From NCBI RefSeq assembly GCF_014898815.1, contig NW_026515454.1, positions 372,001 to 436,000 on the forward strand: a DNA stretch of 64,000 bases, read 5' to 3'. Within the stretch, counting starts at the first letter, position 1. Every line of letters begins with the position of its first letter. Origin of the DNA: Panonychus citri (taxonomy: Eukaryota > Arthropoda > Arachnida > Trombidiformes > Tetranychidae). A program made the translations under genes and the position numbers. The notes beneath the pieces are model-generated. The model saw only the letters and a list, made by a program, of their open reading frames with translations, did not search any database and was not told the origin of the DNA. Shown one piece after another: positions 21,907 through 34,016 of this stretch.

Positions 21907-22384
21907 CAGTTAGCACCACAAAAGTTTGAAGAGATGGAATCTTCGTAAAGTTTAATATGATTTGGTAGAAAGAAAAAGATTTCGAAGTTATCACTCATGT
22001 TGAAAACTTAATTTTCACTTTCAAGTTGATGAAATTAATAAATTCAAATAGTTTTGTGTTTTCAACTGTTGAACTTGAATAAACTTTGTACACTTTGTGT
22101 TAAAAAGTCGTTGTGATTGTTTTCAAAGAGAAAAAGAAAGACAAAAAGTAAGAGAAACGATTTTCTTTCCCCTGACATTATATTCCCTTTCTGTGGGCGT
22201 GACGGTTAACCTTTTATTCTTTTACAGGTAAACAGCTCCATCTATTGGGAGTTGAAGGTTAAGCGGTTTATCGGAAAGCAGCTGATCTTTGGTGACTTTT
22301 TTGTTCATCTCTCACCTTAATCATCACAATTAATTGTTTCTTTTTATTTATTGATTGATTTCTTTTAATTTTGTTTCTTTTAAA
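21907..22384 (+). promoter_or_regulatory. TAF11 promoter region
   Basis: Upstream of the TAF11 start. The part from 22131 to 22328 is identical to 19880-20077. It includes a GC-richer segment around CTGTGGGCGTGACGGTTAAC. 21907-22120 is AT-rich and has no counterpart in the copy. Confidence 0.5.
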
Positions 22385-22907
22385 ATGGCCGAAGGTAAAG
22401 AAGTACAGAAAATGGTTTTACAAGAAGAATCTCAAGAGGATCTTCACCAGGAAGAACGTGAGAAAATGCAGTGAGTATTTTTTTCTTTTTTTCTATTTTT
22501 TTTTCTATTCTATTTTTTGTTTTGATTGTTCTTTTGTTCTGATTTGGCCATTTTCTTTTTGTTTTGTTTTGCTTTTATTTAGAGTCTTGGTCTCCAATTT
22601 TAGTGAAGAACAACTTAATCGATATGAAATGTTCCGTCGAGCTTCATTCCCAAAAGCTTCGGTGAAAAGATTGATGCAATCGATTACTGGTTGTTCCGTT
22701 TCTCAGAATGTGGTTATTGCAATTTCTGGTGTTGCCAAAGTTTTCGCCGGTGAAGTAGTTGAAGAGGCTTTAGATGTATTAGAAAAATGTGGTGAAACTG
22801 GACCACTTAAACCTAAACATCTACGAGAAGCTGTTAGACGATTAAGAACCAAAGGAATTGTTCCCGCTGGTAGACTATCAAACAAGAAATCACAATTTTT
22901 CCGTTAA
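22385..22907 (+). CDS. TAF11: TFIID subunit TAF11
   Basis: Exons 22385-22470 and 22583-22907 with a GT-AG intron encode 136 residues. The body is the TAF11 histone fold: EEQLNRYEMFRRASFPKASV, then GCSVSQNVVIAISGVAKVFA, GEVVEEALDV and LKPKHLREAVRRL. TAF11 pairs with TAF13 in TFIID and contacts TBP/TFIIA at promoters in the nucleus. The N-terminal acidic extension is only about 30 residues, so the protein is much shorter than human or fly TAF11 (about 200), but the fold is complete. It converges with the next gene, 114 bases apart. An AATAAA at about 22924 is the likely poly(A) signal. A partial copy of its 5' end lies 2.25 kb upstream. Confidence 0.93.
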
Positions 22908-23021
22908 CCATAATCACTTGAAAATAAAACCACAATTTGGCTTTGGATTATATTTATAAACTGTAGGATAATTTTATTTATTCAATTGTCCGGTCATACA
23001 TTTAAATAATTTTCTCGGTTT

Positions 23022-23711
23022 TTAAATTTTGAAAAGTTTCTTCACATAATCAGGAGAAACAGCGATATTCTTGAAGTATGTTCTATTCCAGGCCATATCT
23101 TTATACATCAACATCTCAGAACCATCGGTTGTATTTAATACTCTTGGATGGTTGTGTAAAAATCTGTCAACAGCGGAAGCCAATTCATCTTGTGTATCAT
23201 GCATCCAATTTGAAGCTCTTCGTATCACCGAGGGTAAACTACGAACCATCTCATAGAAGACAACCCCAAACACGGCAGCGGAAATGAATCCAAGTGGCCC
23301 CTGGTAGAACGACGGTTGAGCATCTTGTCGAGACATTGTTCCCGTGGCCAAGTACAATTCCTGAATAACGGAGGGTAAAGTTTCATTCAACGATTCCATG
23401 GTATGAGCAAAGGCGCGATCCAATTCATTTGGTTTATCGACATCTTCACCATTCACGATTTTCATCCAACTCTCGAGTAAATGACCTGACATACTTTGCG
23501 ACACCTTTGGAACGGGTTCCTCTCGGCCAGAAAGTTCATCTCTCATGGACATTATTTGACCAGTTAAATTTGATACTCCAGAGTAAACAATTTGTCGGAT
23601 TCTCGATAATCTTTCCTCTTCCCATTTACTTGGTTGAGCTGATAAATTAACATGAACTAAAGTGAAAAGTACAATGGTAACAATTAACTTACTATCTATT
23701 TGGAAAGACAT
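23022..23711 (-). CDS. secreted or membrane protein of unknown function
   Basis: 229 residues in one exon. The start chosen is MSFQIDSKLIVTIVLFTLVH, which forms a good signal peptide; an ATG five codons upstream would spoil it. The mature part is helical and charged, with a possible second hydrophobic segment (GPLGFISAAVFGVVFYEMV) around residues 140-158 and two potential N-glycosylation sites (NLT, NET) before it. No family was recognised. It converges with TAF11 and diverges from POLK. A partial, broken copy lies at 20176-20620. It could be a lineage-specific protein or a fast-evolving member of a known family. Confidence 0.7.
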   Translation of the reverse strand: MSFQIDSKLIVTIVLFTLVHVNLSAQPSKWEEERLSRIRQIVYSGVSNLTGQIMSMRDELSGREEPVPKVSQSMSGHLLESWMKIVNGEDVDKPNELDRAFAHTMESLNETLPSVIQELYLATGTMSRQDAQPSFYQGPLGFISAAVFGVVFYEMVRSLPSVIRRASNWMHDTQDELASAVDRFLHNHPRVLNTTDGSEMLMYKDMAWNRTYFKNIAVSPDYVKKLFKI

Positions 23712-24942
23712 TTTGTTTTTCAACAATATTAATTACGTTTGGATGGTTAATTGAAAACTTTGTTTGTTGATTGTCACTTAATTGAACGAAAAAACTTAAT
23801 GAACAATTGTCAATCAATCTACTCACCTGATATACTTATATCATAGCGGTTTGACACAATTTAAGACCAATGATCACAATCAAGAATTGGTTAATTACCC
23901 ATGTCAATTATTTACAGTTGAACCTCAATTATCATTAATTGTTATACATCAAATTAATTATTATTTGAATATTACAAAGCCACCAGTTGAAAAAAAAGAG
24001 GTGACATCAACAATTAATATGAAAAAGTTAAATGACTATGGTGAAAAACAAATTGTTTACAATCAAAACAATTAACTAGACATTTAACTTGAATATTTAC
24101 ACTGATTGTTGTCAGGTTGTCAATCAAATCAACTTTTAATTACAGATCATTGTCCCATCTTTCATCATAATAAGAAGGTCATGGATAAAAATCAACAACA
24201 ATTAACCCAATCAACTGAAACGATAATTAATATTTTCACTTACTATAAACAAACCCAATACATATACTTGGTTTACAATTTACGCTTAATCATCAACTAA
24301 TTGTCAACAACAACAATTAACTCGAAACAAAAATAGAAAGAAAAAGTTGACCGAAACCAATTTAATTTTCATTAACGTAAACAAGATGAGCCATTAAGCC
24401 AAATGGAAAGATGCACTTGACCAAATTAAAGGTAAAGATTAAATTTTTCTAAATCATCTTAACAATTAAATTAATTGTTCTAATGATAGTAACGCCATCT
24501 CTTTGTCTCTTATTTGTTACAAAGAATCAGTTGTTACCTTGATTCTGACAAGACAACTAACAAAATCTTTCATCATCTCAGTTAATCCAATCAATTATTT
24601 CTAAGATAATAAATGATTATTTTAGATTATCAACAATTAACTAATCACCTTTACTATGTCTCTGTGTCAATTGTCCCATAAATTGTTTTCTTCTTATAAA
24701 ATTAATAAGATAAATTCAATTTTCTATTCTCATTTTCTATTCTCATCAATCTCTTGTCTTTGTTGAGAAAAGAAAAGAATTTGTTTTTTTCCCTCTTGTT
24801 AATTGTATGTGATTGTGTTTTAATGTTTAATCAAATTAATTATTCTCTTGTTATTTTTAATTATCGTTCTTTTTAGAGGGAAAAAAAGATCACAATTAAC
24901 CAGTTATTCTCATCATAATATCTATAGTTTGTTTGTATCAAA
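23712..24942. promoter_or_regulatory. divergent intergenic region before POLK
   Basis: 1.23 kb between the starts of two divergent genes. AT-rich, rich in CAATTA/TAATTG words, and partly present in the broken copy at 20620-20800. Short ORFs (for example 23851-24075) have no recognisable content. The POLK start is in good context (AAAATGG). Confidence 0.5.
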
Positions 24943-27069
24943 ATGGCGACTACTGTTGCTACCGAGGTGGAACCAGTTGCATCAACTTCAACCGGAATTA
25001 CATCAACCCCAAGCTCATCAGGCCAAGCGATTAGCTTATTTGCGATCCAAGATAATAAAGCTGGAATGTCCGGATTGGATAAAGAGAAGATTAATCAATT
25101 ACTTTATGAAGCTTCCAAAGATACACTTTACTTTAAACATGAACAAGAACGAGATAAAAGGATTGACGAACAGATTAAGAAGATGAAAAGTGATTGGTCC
25201 AATTTTACTAATCCATTGAAGGAAAACTCTCTTGAGATGATGGAAAAAGCTCGTTCTAATCGTGGTTATGATCGACAATCACGAGATATTAGTCAGATAG
25301 TTGTTCACATTGACATGGATATGTTTTATGCTGCCGTTGAGATGAGAGATAATCCAGAATTAAGAGATAAACCAATGGCTGTTGGTTCTATGCAAATGGT
25401 TTGCACTTCAAATTATATTGCTCGTAAATTTGGTGTTCGCTCTGGTATGGCTGGATTTATATGTAAAAAATTGTGCCCCGATTTGGTCCTTGTACCGCCC
25501 AATATGCGTAAATATGGACAGGTCAGTGGTAAGATTATGTCCGTCCTGAGACGCTACGATCCCGATCTATTTGTGATGAGCTGTGATGAGGCTTATCTTA
25601 ATCTGTCTCCCTATTTGATTGAAACTTTTGTCAAAGAGAATCCTCATTACCCTGGTCCTGTTTTAATCGAGGATAAAGATACTGGGGATAAAAGGTTAAT
25701 CCCTGAGATTTGGGATTCAGCCTTCCAGGTTGTGGACAGTATTCGAAGTCAAATTCTCGAGGCTACTCAGTTGACCGCTTCAGCTGGTATAGCGACAACC
25801 TCAATGTTGGCAAAAATTTGCTCCGATTTAAATAAACCCAATGGACAGTACATGTTACGTGGTTCGAGCTATGAACATGTACAAGAGTTTGTCAAGAAAT
25901 TGGACATACGAAAAGTTACCGGAATCGGAATGGTTCAGGAGAAAATTTTAAAAGCTTTTAATATCCTTACGGTTAAAGATCTTTGGGATCGACGGGATGT
26001 TGTTTATTTACTTTTTAAACCAGCGGCGATTGACTTTTACCTTCGAGTTTCCCTTGGCCTTGGGTCGATTCACTCAAAGAACGAGGATGAACCATTACGC
26101 TCTCGAGGTCATGGATGCTCATTTAGAGCAACAAATGATTTCCGTTGGTTGGACAGCCAATTGATGCAACTTTGTGAACAATTAGCTGATACACTTGACG
26201 ATTATGGTCTAAAGGGTAAAATTATTGTTCTTCGATTGGAAAAAGATTCTTTCGATTCTTTTGTTCGAAGCCGTCGGATAGCATTTTACACTTCCGAGTG
26301 TGCGGTTATTTACCAAACAGCGAAATCAATTTTAAAGGCTCAACTTTCCGCCGATAGTGATACCAAATGGAGAGCGATGGGAGTTCGAGTGACCCATCTC
26401 AATGTGAATGCCGCTCAACCCGTTGACGAAAAGAAACAATCAACTTTGGATAAATTTCTCTATAAAAAATTTATCCAAGATAAAGATGCTTCAATTAATT
26501 CACAAGATAATTCATTCTTTGATTCTTCCCAAGAAATTGAATATTGTGACGAAGCATCGGAAGTTGGAACTGTTGGTGATGAATTAATTTGTACATTTTG
26601 CTCGAAAATTTTCAAAGAATATGATGGATTCGAGGAGCATGTTAACAATTGTTTGATGGGAGATAAACTTAATCATTCTAGTCAGACAACAATTCAAACA
26701 ATTGAGGATGAGGAAGATGCCGATGAATATATTTGCACCAATTGTGATAAAACTTTTACCGAATACACTGAATTTGATCAGCATTTAATTGTTTGTCTTG
26801 AAGATAAATTTGAAGATGAATTTGATGAAGATGATGATGATATTATTATAATTAATCAACCAACTCCACCGCCACCATCAACACCGATTAATTCAGTTGT
26901 TACTAAAACAATCGATTCACTTGAACCAATAATCTCACCATCAATAACTAATGGAAACAAATCACTTACAATTAATCCAAGGAAAAGTTTATCCAAATCA
27001 CCAGACACTAATTATGACAATCAAGATATTCCATTTACTCAATCAGCTCCAAAAATACTAAAATTATGA
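24943..27069 (+). CDS. POLK: DNA polymerase kappa
   Basis: 708 residues in a single exon (human 870). Y-family translesion polymerase acting on damaged DNA in the nucleus. Seen: the N-clasp (NQLLYEASKDTLYFKHEQER), catalytic DMDMFYAAVE with its first Asp at 124, SCDEAY with Asp215/Glu216, SAGIATTSMLAKICSDLNKP, the thumb helix-hairpin-helix (IRKVTGIGMVQEKIL), and the little-finger domain. KKQSTLDKFLYKKF at about 497-510 resembles a PCNA-binding PIP box. Two UBZ4-type zinc fingers follow: CTFCSKIFKEYDGFEEHVNNC (about 550) and CTNCDKTFTEYTEFDQHLIVC (about 598); both match the ubiquitin-binding fingers of POLK. All catalytic residues are present. Its central part was the source of the 416-base near-identical fragment at 20914-21329. 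Confidence 0.95.
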   Translation: MATTVATEVEPVASTSTGITSTPSSSGQAISLFAIQDNKAGMSGLDKEKINQLLYEASKDTLYFKHEQERDKRIDEQIKKMKSDWSNFTNPLKENSLEMMEKARSNRGYDRQSRDISQIVVHIDMDMFYAAVEMRDNPELRDKPMAVGSMQMVCTSNYIARKFGVRSGMAGFICKKLCPDLVLVPPNMRKYGQVSGKIMSVLRRYDPDLFVMSCDEAYLNLSPYLIETFVKENPHYPGPVLIEDKDTGDKRLIPEIWDSAFQVVDSIRSQILEATQLTASAGIATTSMLAKICSDLNKPNGQYMLRGSSYEHVQEFVKKLDIRKVTGIGMVQEKILKAFNILTVKDLWDRRDVVYLLFKPAAIDFYLRVSLGLGSIHSKNEDEPLRSRGHGCSFRATNDFRWLDSQLMQLCEQLADTLDDYGLKGKIIVLRLEKDSFDSFVRSRRIAFYTSECAVIYQTAKSILKAQLSADSDTKWRAMGVRVTHLNVNAAQPVDEKKQSTLDKFLYKKFIQDKDASINSQDNSFFDSSQEIEYCDEASEVGTVGDELICTFCSKIFKEYDGFEEHVNNCLMGDKLNHSSQTTIQTIEDEEDADEYICTNCDKTFTEYTEFDQHLIVCLEDKFEDEFDEDDDDIIIINQPTPPPPSTPINSVVTKTIDSLEPIISPSITNGNKSLTINPRKSLSKSPDTNYDNQDIPFTQSAPKILKL

Positions 27070-27626
27070 GCGACAATTATTTAAATATTTACACAATTAA
27101 TATGAAAGCAAAAGATTAAGTTTCTTTTTTTGAAGAAATTGATAATTTCTGTTTTTAATCATAATCGATTGATTTTCTTCACGTTTTAATCAAACTCCCA
27201 GTGAAATTTTAACTCGATTCCAAGAATCTATTAATCACTTACCCAATACTTTAAAGTCTAAAAATCTACTAATCAATTGCTAATTACAATTAGACTTTGT
27301 AAATTGTATCAAAATCACTTTGATTATTTGTTTGTTTCTCATGTGACGATTTTTATTTTCACCCGAATAAATTACTCTTAATGATGCTTTTCATCAATGA
27401 CTAACCATTCAATTAGTCAACATAATTTTATTCTAATTCTAAACGCAAACAATTTAACTCGAATTCAATTAATTTGCAAACAATTAATTCGCTTCAAGCG
27501 CCACCTTTGGAAAAGAAAATGAACAAACTTGTTTTTTATTTGTTTCTTTTTTCAAATGTTACTTTTACTTACGATTCTAATTGAGTGACTTGTTATTAAT
27601 TTTGTTCCTCTCATAATTAACTAATT
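27070..27626. other. intergenic between POLK and glycine decarboxylase
   Basis: AT-rich; includes the POLK 3' UTR and the promoter of the next gene on the same strand. Near 27495 there is a GC-rich word, GCGCCACCTTTGG, that resembles an insect CTCF core on the opposite strand. Nothing else recognised. Confidence 0.45.
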
Positions 27627-30600
27627 ATGTTAATATTTTCTCTAAGTAAAAATGGTATCAGTAGATTACCATCACCTCTGGTGTGGTCAATCAGTCGATG
27701 GTCATCAACATCAACAACAATTAAACCTTTTTCAGATTATAAAAGTGATCATTTTGTTAACCGTCACATAGGCGCAAGGGAACATGAGAAACAACAAATG
27801 TTGTCAACAATTGGCTACAAAGTGAGTAATTAATTAATTTGAAACAATCAAAATACTAACAATTAACATCTAACTTGATGTAAATTGTAATTACCAACAA
27901 TTTGAATTAATCGCAAAAGTAAAACTGATTCAATCTTGCTGAAGACTTTTTTGTTTTGGTTTACCCTTTAACCGGTTGATTGTTAATTGTTATCAATGTT
28001 AACATTGATTATTTGAGTGGTTGAATCTTGAACAATTTTTTTTATCACAATTTAAGATAATTAAAGATAAAGAATTGATTAACTAATGACTCTTTCTATT
28101 ATTAAGTGAATATTAATTGATTAGTATTGGTTAATCAATAATTTTCGTTCATAATTCAATGTGTTTAATTTGAGTTTTTAATTTAGTTTTTAATTGCTGA
28201 TAGTTAAGTGACCTTAGTAAATTTTTTCTCTCTAGTATCTTGATTGTTTCTTAATGATAATTGTTGTTAGAGTTGATTGTTTGATAATTTATCTTATATC
28301 AACGCGATCCCAATCTTAATAATCGTATGATAATTGTATTTGTTTAAATCATTACATTGATTTGCAATCGCTTGTCAAGTAAAATTGATAGTTAATCATT
28401 GATTAACAATCTTTGATTGTAACAATAATAGCTCTGTTCATCTTTACATTAATGAAAAAGTGGTTGAAATTGATTAAAGATGATTAAGTCAACGATTCAA
28501 ATGATTAGATAAATACCTTACATCAAATGATTAATTGATTAAAATAATAATTAATATCTTTACGACAACAATTTACCTCTTGCAATTTTAATTAACTCTT
28601 ATTTTTATATTATGAACAAAAAAAAACCAACAACAATTAAAACAATTAGACTTTGGATGAGCTGATTGATCAAACAGTTCCGGAAACAATTAAACTTAAA
28701 CGAGAACTTAATCTTGATGCTGAATTAACCGAGAATGAATTAGTTAAACGATTAAGACAAATTGCCGATGAAAATAATCACAATTGGAGGTCATTTATTG
28801 GACTTGGTTATTATAATTGTTACACACCAGCACCGATATTGAGAAATTTATTTGAAAATCCAGGTAAGATGAACAATCATTTAATCAGTGATTGAATTTC
28901 TCATGAAATTATCACTAATCTCAGGATGGATAACCCAATACACACCTTACCAGGCTGAAATAGCCCAAGGGCGATTAGAGAGTTTACTTAATTACCAAAC
29001 GATGATTTGTGATTTAACGTCATTGGAAATTTCTAATGCAAGTCTATTAGATGAAGGAACCGCGGCTGCTGAAGCAATGCAAATGTCTTTAAGGTAATTA
29101 ACAGTAAATTGTCACCTAATTGTCGATTAATTTTCTTTCTCTTCAGGCATCATCGAAATAAACGAAATAAGTTTCTAGTCTCTGACAAAGTTCATCCACA
29201 AACGATTTCGATTGTTAAAACTCGTGCCGATGCCTTAGGAACGGAGATTCATTTTTTCACAGGTAAATTGGTCTCAACTTAAATTATACGATTTACTTTG
29301 ATTGTTAATTGTGTTTGATTTTTTGACAGATTTATCTTTAGTTGGATCATTTAATTTGGAAGAGTTTTCCGGAATTTTAATTCAGAATCCCGACACCGAT
29401 GGTAATATTTTCGACCTCACTGAGATAACGACAAAGGCCAAGGAATCGGGTGCCATCCTATCAGTTGCAACTGACCTTTTAGCCTGCCTTTTAACTAAAC
29501 CACCCGGTGAATATGGCCCTGGGTGCGATATTGCCATTGGTAATACCCAAAGATTTGGTGTACCCCTTAATTATGGTGGACCTCATGCCGCTTTTATGTC
29601 GTGCCGAAATTACTTGACCCGAATCATGCCTGGTCGGGTTGTCGGGGTAACCAAAGATTCCCATGGTAATCCAGCGGTTCGTTTGGCATTACAAACTCGA
29701 GAGCAACATATCCGCCGTGATAAGGCCACTTCCAACATCTGTACAGCTCAAGCTTTATTGGCCAATATGTCGGCCATGTATGCCATTTATCATGGACCTG
29801 AAGGACTTAGGTCAATCGCTGAAACAGTTCACCAAAAAACGGTTTACCTTCGTGACCAAATCACCGCTTCGGGTATTTGTAAGGTAACCAATTCAACCTT
29901 TTTCGATACCCTTAAAGTGGCCGTGCCCGACATTTCAACAATCAAATCAAGAGCTGCAATTAAACAAATTCACCTACGATATTTTCCCGATAATAAACAT
30001 GTTGGTATCTCACTTGATGAAACTGTTACCGATCAAGATTTAGAAAATTTAATTTGGATTTTCAGTTCAAATGATGATAATCGACTAATCTCACAATCAA
30101 CTAAACCGGTCAACTCAATTATTCCTAAACAATTAGAAAGAGAATCAAAAATTTTGGTTCATCCAATTTTCCATAAATATCATAGTGAGACTAAACTGAT
30201 TCGATACATGAAAATGCTGGAAAATAAAGACATTTCTTTGGTCCACTCGATGATACCTTTGGTAAGAATATATTTTATTTAACAAGATAATAGTTTATCA
30301 TTATCATTAATTGTTGTTTTTTTCTTAATGTTTACAATTATTAAGTGATGATGATGATGAATGTGTGTGAGGTTTGTTGCGTGTGAGGTTTGTGTCAATT
30401 GTGCGATTAAATTTAATCTTTTCTTTTCTTTTTCGTTAAATTTGTTGTTTTAATCCTCTTGATGATTGACCATGACGATGATGATGATTGTGTTTAAATT
30501 GATTTTGTTTTCTTTTCTTTGATTTAAAAGGGTTCATGTACAATGAAGTTAACTGGAACAACCGAATTGTTGGCTTCTTCTTGGCCACAATTTGCCAATA

Positions 30601-32561
30601 TTCATCCATTTGTACCATTGGACAGTGTCCATGGTTATCGTCGTCTTATGGATGAATTGAAACACGATCTTTGTGAAATAACGGGTTATGATGATATCTC
30701 ATTCCAACCAAATTCTGGTGCCCAAGGGGAATATGCTGGCCTTCGAGTAATCAAAGCATATCTTGACCATAAAGGAGAAAGTAATAGAAATGTAAGTGAA
30801 TTGATATATTTATATTACAAGATGTCGATGATGATGATGATGATGATGATGATGTCGATGATGGTTAATGAAACAATTGTGTTGATTTTGCAATTTGTTT
30901 TGTTCTGTCAAGTGTAAATAATTTTTTCTTTGTAACATTATTATTAATGATTCCATGTTGCTGATTGATTATTTTTTTCTTGTCTCTTTCATTTAAATAT
31001 TCACAGATTTGTTTGATTCCAATATCAGCTCACGGAACTAATCCAGCAAGTGCTCAAATGGCTGGAATGAAAGTGAAAACAATTAACGTTAATAAAGATG
31101 GTTCCATTGATATGGTTCATCTAAAAGAGAAGGTGATAATTTCACAAGTGAATTTGTTGATGATTGATTATAATTAAGAAGAAAAATTGAGAGCGTTTGT
31201 TTCGTTCGTTCCTTTTTTCTCTGTGGTTCAAATTTCTAATTCTGGTTTTTTTTTCATTTAATTTCTTTTCATCTTGGTTTTGTTTAATTTGATCATTTTG
31301 CTTTTTGTTATATTTTTTGATTTGATCCAATTGATTTAGCTCGATAATTATGGAGATAGTGTGGCTTGTATGATGATAACTTATCCGTCAACTTTTGGTG
31401 TTTTCGAGGAGCAAATAGCGGAAATAATTCAACTTGTCCATAAATATGGTTCGGCTCAGGTTTATCTTGATGGTGCAAATATGAATGCTCAGGTTGGACT
31501 ATGTCGACCAGGAGATTATGGGAGCGATGTGTCACATTTAAATCTTCATAAAACATTTTGTATACCTCATGGTGGAGGTGGACCAGGAATGGGTCCAATT
31601 GGAGTGTGAGTGTGACATTGATGAATATTTTATGAAGTTTTCGAGAAAAAATTTTTCAATTTTTCTTTGTTCTTTACAGGAAGAAACATTTAACTCCATT
31701 TTTACCTTCACATCCAATTGTACTGCAAGATTCATTACCTAACAGTTTTGGAACTGTTTCTGCCGCTCCTTGGGGATCTTCGGCAATTTTACCGATCAGT
31801 TGGGCTTATACCAAGATGATGGGACCGAAAGGATTGAGACACAGTTCGGAGATTGCGATTTTAAATGCTAATTATATGGCCAAAATTTTGGAAAAAGCTT
31901 ATAAAATACTTTTCCGTGGCAAGTATGGTAATGTTGCCCATGAATTCATCCTGGATATCAGAGATTTCACCAAAACAACAAACGTTGAGGCGATGGATAT
32001 AGCGAAGCGTTTACAAGATTATGGTTACCATGCACCGACCGTTTCATGGCCTGTGCCGAATACCTTAATGGTTGAACCAACCGAATCTGAAGATAAGGGA
32101 GAATTGGATAAATTTTGTGAAGCACTTTTATCGATTCGAGAAGAGATCGCAGATATTGAGAAGGGAGTTTACGATAAAAATATTAATCCACTTAAGGTAA
32201 GAGAAAAATTTTCGTTATCATTCATTGGAATTTAATTTGATTGTCTTAAATGTCAATTTCTTTAATTAATCAGCTCGCTCCTCATACTCAAAGACACGTT
32301 TGCTCTTCCAATTGGGATCGACCTTATTCCAGGGAGAAAGCGGCATTCCCAGCGGTAAGAATTTCTATTCTTTTTCATTCCAGTTCGAAGTTGTTCATTT
32401 CGTTCTTAAATATTATTAACATTTCTTCATCTTTGTTTAACTAGAAATTCGTATTACCAGAGTCCAAAATATGGCCAACAGTGGGAAGAATTGACGACGC
32501 TTTTGGAGATAAGAATTTATTCTGTACTTGTCCTCCATTGAGTGATTATAGTGATAATTAA
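27627..32561 (+). CDS. GLDC: glycine decarboxylase (glycine cleavage P-protein)
   Basis: Eleven exons in consistent phase give 997 residues (human 1020): 27627-27821, 28650-28863, 28925-29093, 29147-29262, 29330-30261, 30531-30791, 31007-31132, 31340-31605, 31680-32196, 32274-32354, 32445-32561. It decarboxylates glycine with pyridoxal phosphate in the mitochondrial glycine cleavage system. The N-terminus is rich in Ser, Arg and hydrophobic residues, as for a mitochondrial presequence. Conserved blocks: HIGAREHEK, GYYNC, WITQYTPYQAEIAQGRLESL, NASLLDEGTAAAEAM, PLGSCTMKL (formed across a splice), AHGTNPASAQMAGM, and HLNLHKTFCIPHGGGGPGMG with the cofactor lysine. The C-terminus WDRPYSREKAAFP is intact. 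The gene converges with UROS, 168 bases apart. Confidence 0.96.
27822..28649 (+). other. first intron of glycine decarboxylase
   Basis: 828 bases, AT-rich, no ORF or repeat of note. The longest intron of this gene; the next three are only about 50 to 70 bases. Confidence 0.7.
30822..30860 (+). repeat. (GAT)n in a GLDC intron
   Basis: A short (GAT/ATG)n tract flanked by GATGTC words inside intron 6. It does not touch coding sequence. Confidence 0.8.
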
Positions 32562-32729
32562 TTGTGGAGAGAAATCCCAAATTCCATGACAAGTTCCAAG
32601 TTCAAATGAAGATTTTATTTTGTTTTTGATGTTATCACCATTTGGATAAATATATATTAATGTTAATTGAAGTGTCTTTTTGGCACCAAAGTTATGTTAT
32701 TAAATTAAAAATCTTTTCCAATTCTTATT

Positions 32730-33575
32730 TTAAACCATTGGTGATTCAAGTGCCTTGTTAATTGCTTCAGTTAATGATGTTGGATTTGGCTTTTCGGAGA
32801 CACAAAAAACGGATAAATCAAGATCCTTTAAGGCTTGAGCTGTAGTTTTACCGATTGCAATGAATTTAAATTGCTGCCAATCAAGTGACAGTGATGAAAG
32901 AGCACTTGTAACAGAATCAACACCCGAAGGACTGAAAATGATAAGGAAAATTTGTCGTTCTCCTTCTGATGAGATTAAACTAGTTAACTGTTGAGGTAAA
33001 TTGTCATTCGGTCCAGTTTCATAGCAGTGAATAGTTTCAACATTAATACCATTTTCTTCAAGTGTTGTTGGAATTGTTTCTCGGGCAATTGATGAACAAG
33101 GCATCAGAAGAAGAGGTTGACAAGATAAATTGATGAGCAAATGACGAGAATCAATAATTTTCCTGGCTAATAATTCACTGGAACCAATTGAATCGATATT
33201 GGTCTCGCCAATACAATGGTCAAGGTGAAATGAATCTTTAACAGATTTTAATGTTTTAGGGCCAACAGGGAAAATTAATTTCGATCTAATAACATTGATT
33301 AAATTTTCGTCAATGGAACAGGCTTGTTGACAAGCGATTACCGCTCTTGTTGATGTAAAAATTAAACCACAATAACTGTCAACTTGAGACATTTTTACCG
33401 CTAATGATGAGATGTTGACAAATTTAAAAGATAAAACGGGAACTTGATAAACAAATTGATAACCAGAATTTCTCAATTGTTGACAATATGGATCGTTTTC
33501 AATGTGATCATCACCCTTGCATATAATAAATACAAAGTTTTGCTTTGGATTAGGATGTTGTCCAAGCTCCATCAT
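32730..33575 (-). CDS. UROS: uroporphyrinogen-III synthase
   Basis: 281 residues, single exon, start MMELGQHPNPK. Converts hydroxymethylbilane to uroporphyrinogen III in cytosolic haem synthesis. The family is poorly conserved but its typical spots are visible: GLIFTSTRAVIACQQA (first domain), MPCSSIARETIPTTLEENGI, IFSPSGVDSVTSAL and AIGKTTAQAL. The length is close to that of animal UROS (about 265). Its 3' end converges with glycine decarboxylase. No disruption is seen. That an intact copy exists suggests the organism makes haem and argues against ticks, which have lost most of this pathway. Confidence 0.88.
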   Translation of the reverse strand: MMELGQHPNPKQNFVFIICKGDDHIENDPYCQQLRNSGYQFVYQVPVLSFKFVNISSLAVKMSQVDSYCGLIFTSTRAVIACQQACSIDENLINVIRSKLIFPVGPKTLKSVKDSFHLDHCIGETNIDSIGSSELLARKIIDSRHLLINLSCQPLLLMPCSSIARETIPTTLEENGINVETIHCYETGPNDNLPQQLTSLISSEGERQIFLIIFSPSGVDSVTSALSSLSLDWQQFKFIAIGKTTAQALKDLDLSVFCVSEKPNPTSLTEAINKALESPMV

Positions 33576-34016
33576 TCAACAAAAGTTCACCTGTAAATCA
33601 GAGCAAAAATGATACAAAGAAAACAATTAGAAGTCGAAAACCAATTGATTTAAATAGAAAACAATTCACAATCTAAATAGGAAAGTAATTCAGATAATCA
33701 GATGATAATGAACAAGGTTAAGGAGAAAAGAGAACGCGGTAAGAATGAAAGATGAACAGCTGATTCTAAATGAAAGTTCCAAGTAAAATCTGTTGAATTA
33801 TTCATTCAACATAGAGAGATTAATCTTCCAACGGATTAAAAGCTTAAAAGAATTTTTTGTTAAATGAAAAAAAAAAGAAAACAAGAAGATAAATGTTTTT
33901 CTATCTGTTGATTTAGAGAGTTTGATGGAAAGAGACATTTGCCTTTTTTTCTTCACTTTTTTTTTATACTTTTCACTGAGATGGAGAGAATTTTGTTTTT
34001 TTTTCTTTCTCTTAGA
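33576..34016. other. intergenic between UROS and the Lim1-type gene
   Basis: 441 bases, AT-rich with poly(T) and poly(A) runs. Contains the UROS promoter and the 3' UTR of the homeobox gene. No other element recognised. Confidence 0.5.

Noticed and set aside
23851..24300. Two short plus-strand frames upstream of POLK
   Set aside because: AT-rich, no start context, no family; part of the spacer that was also copied and degraded upstream.
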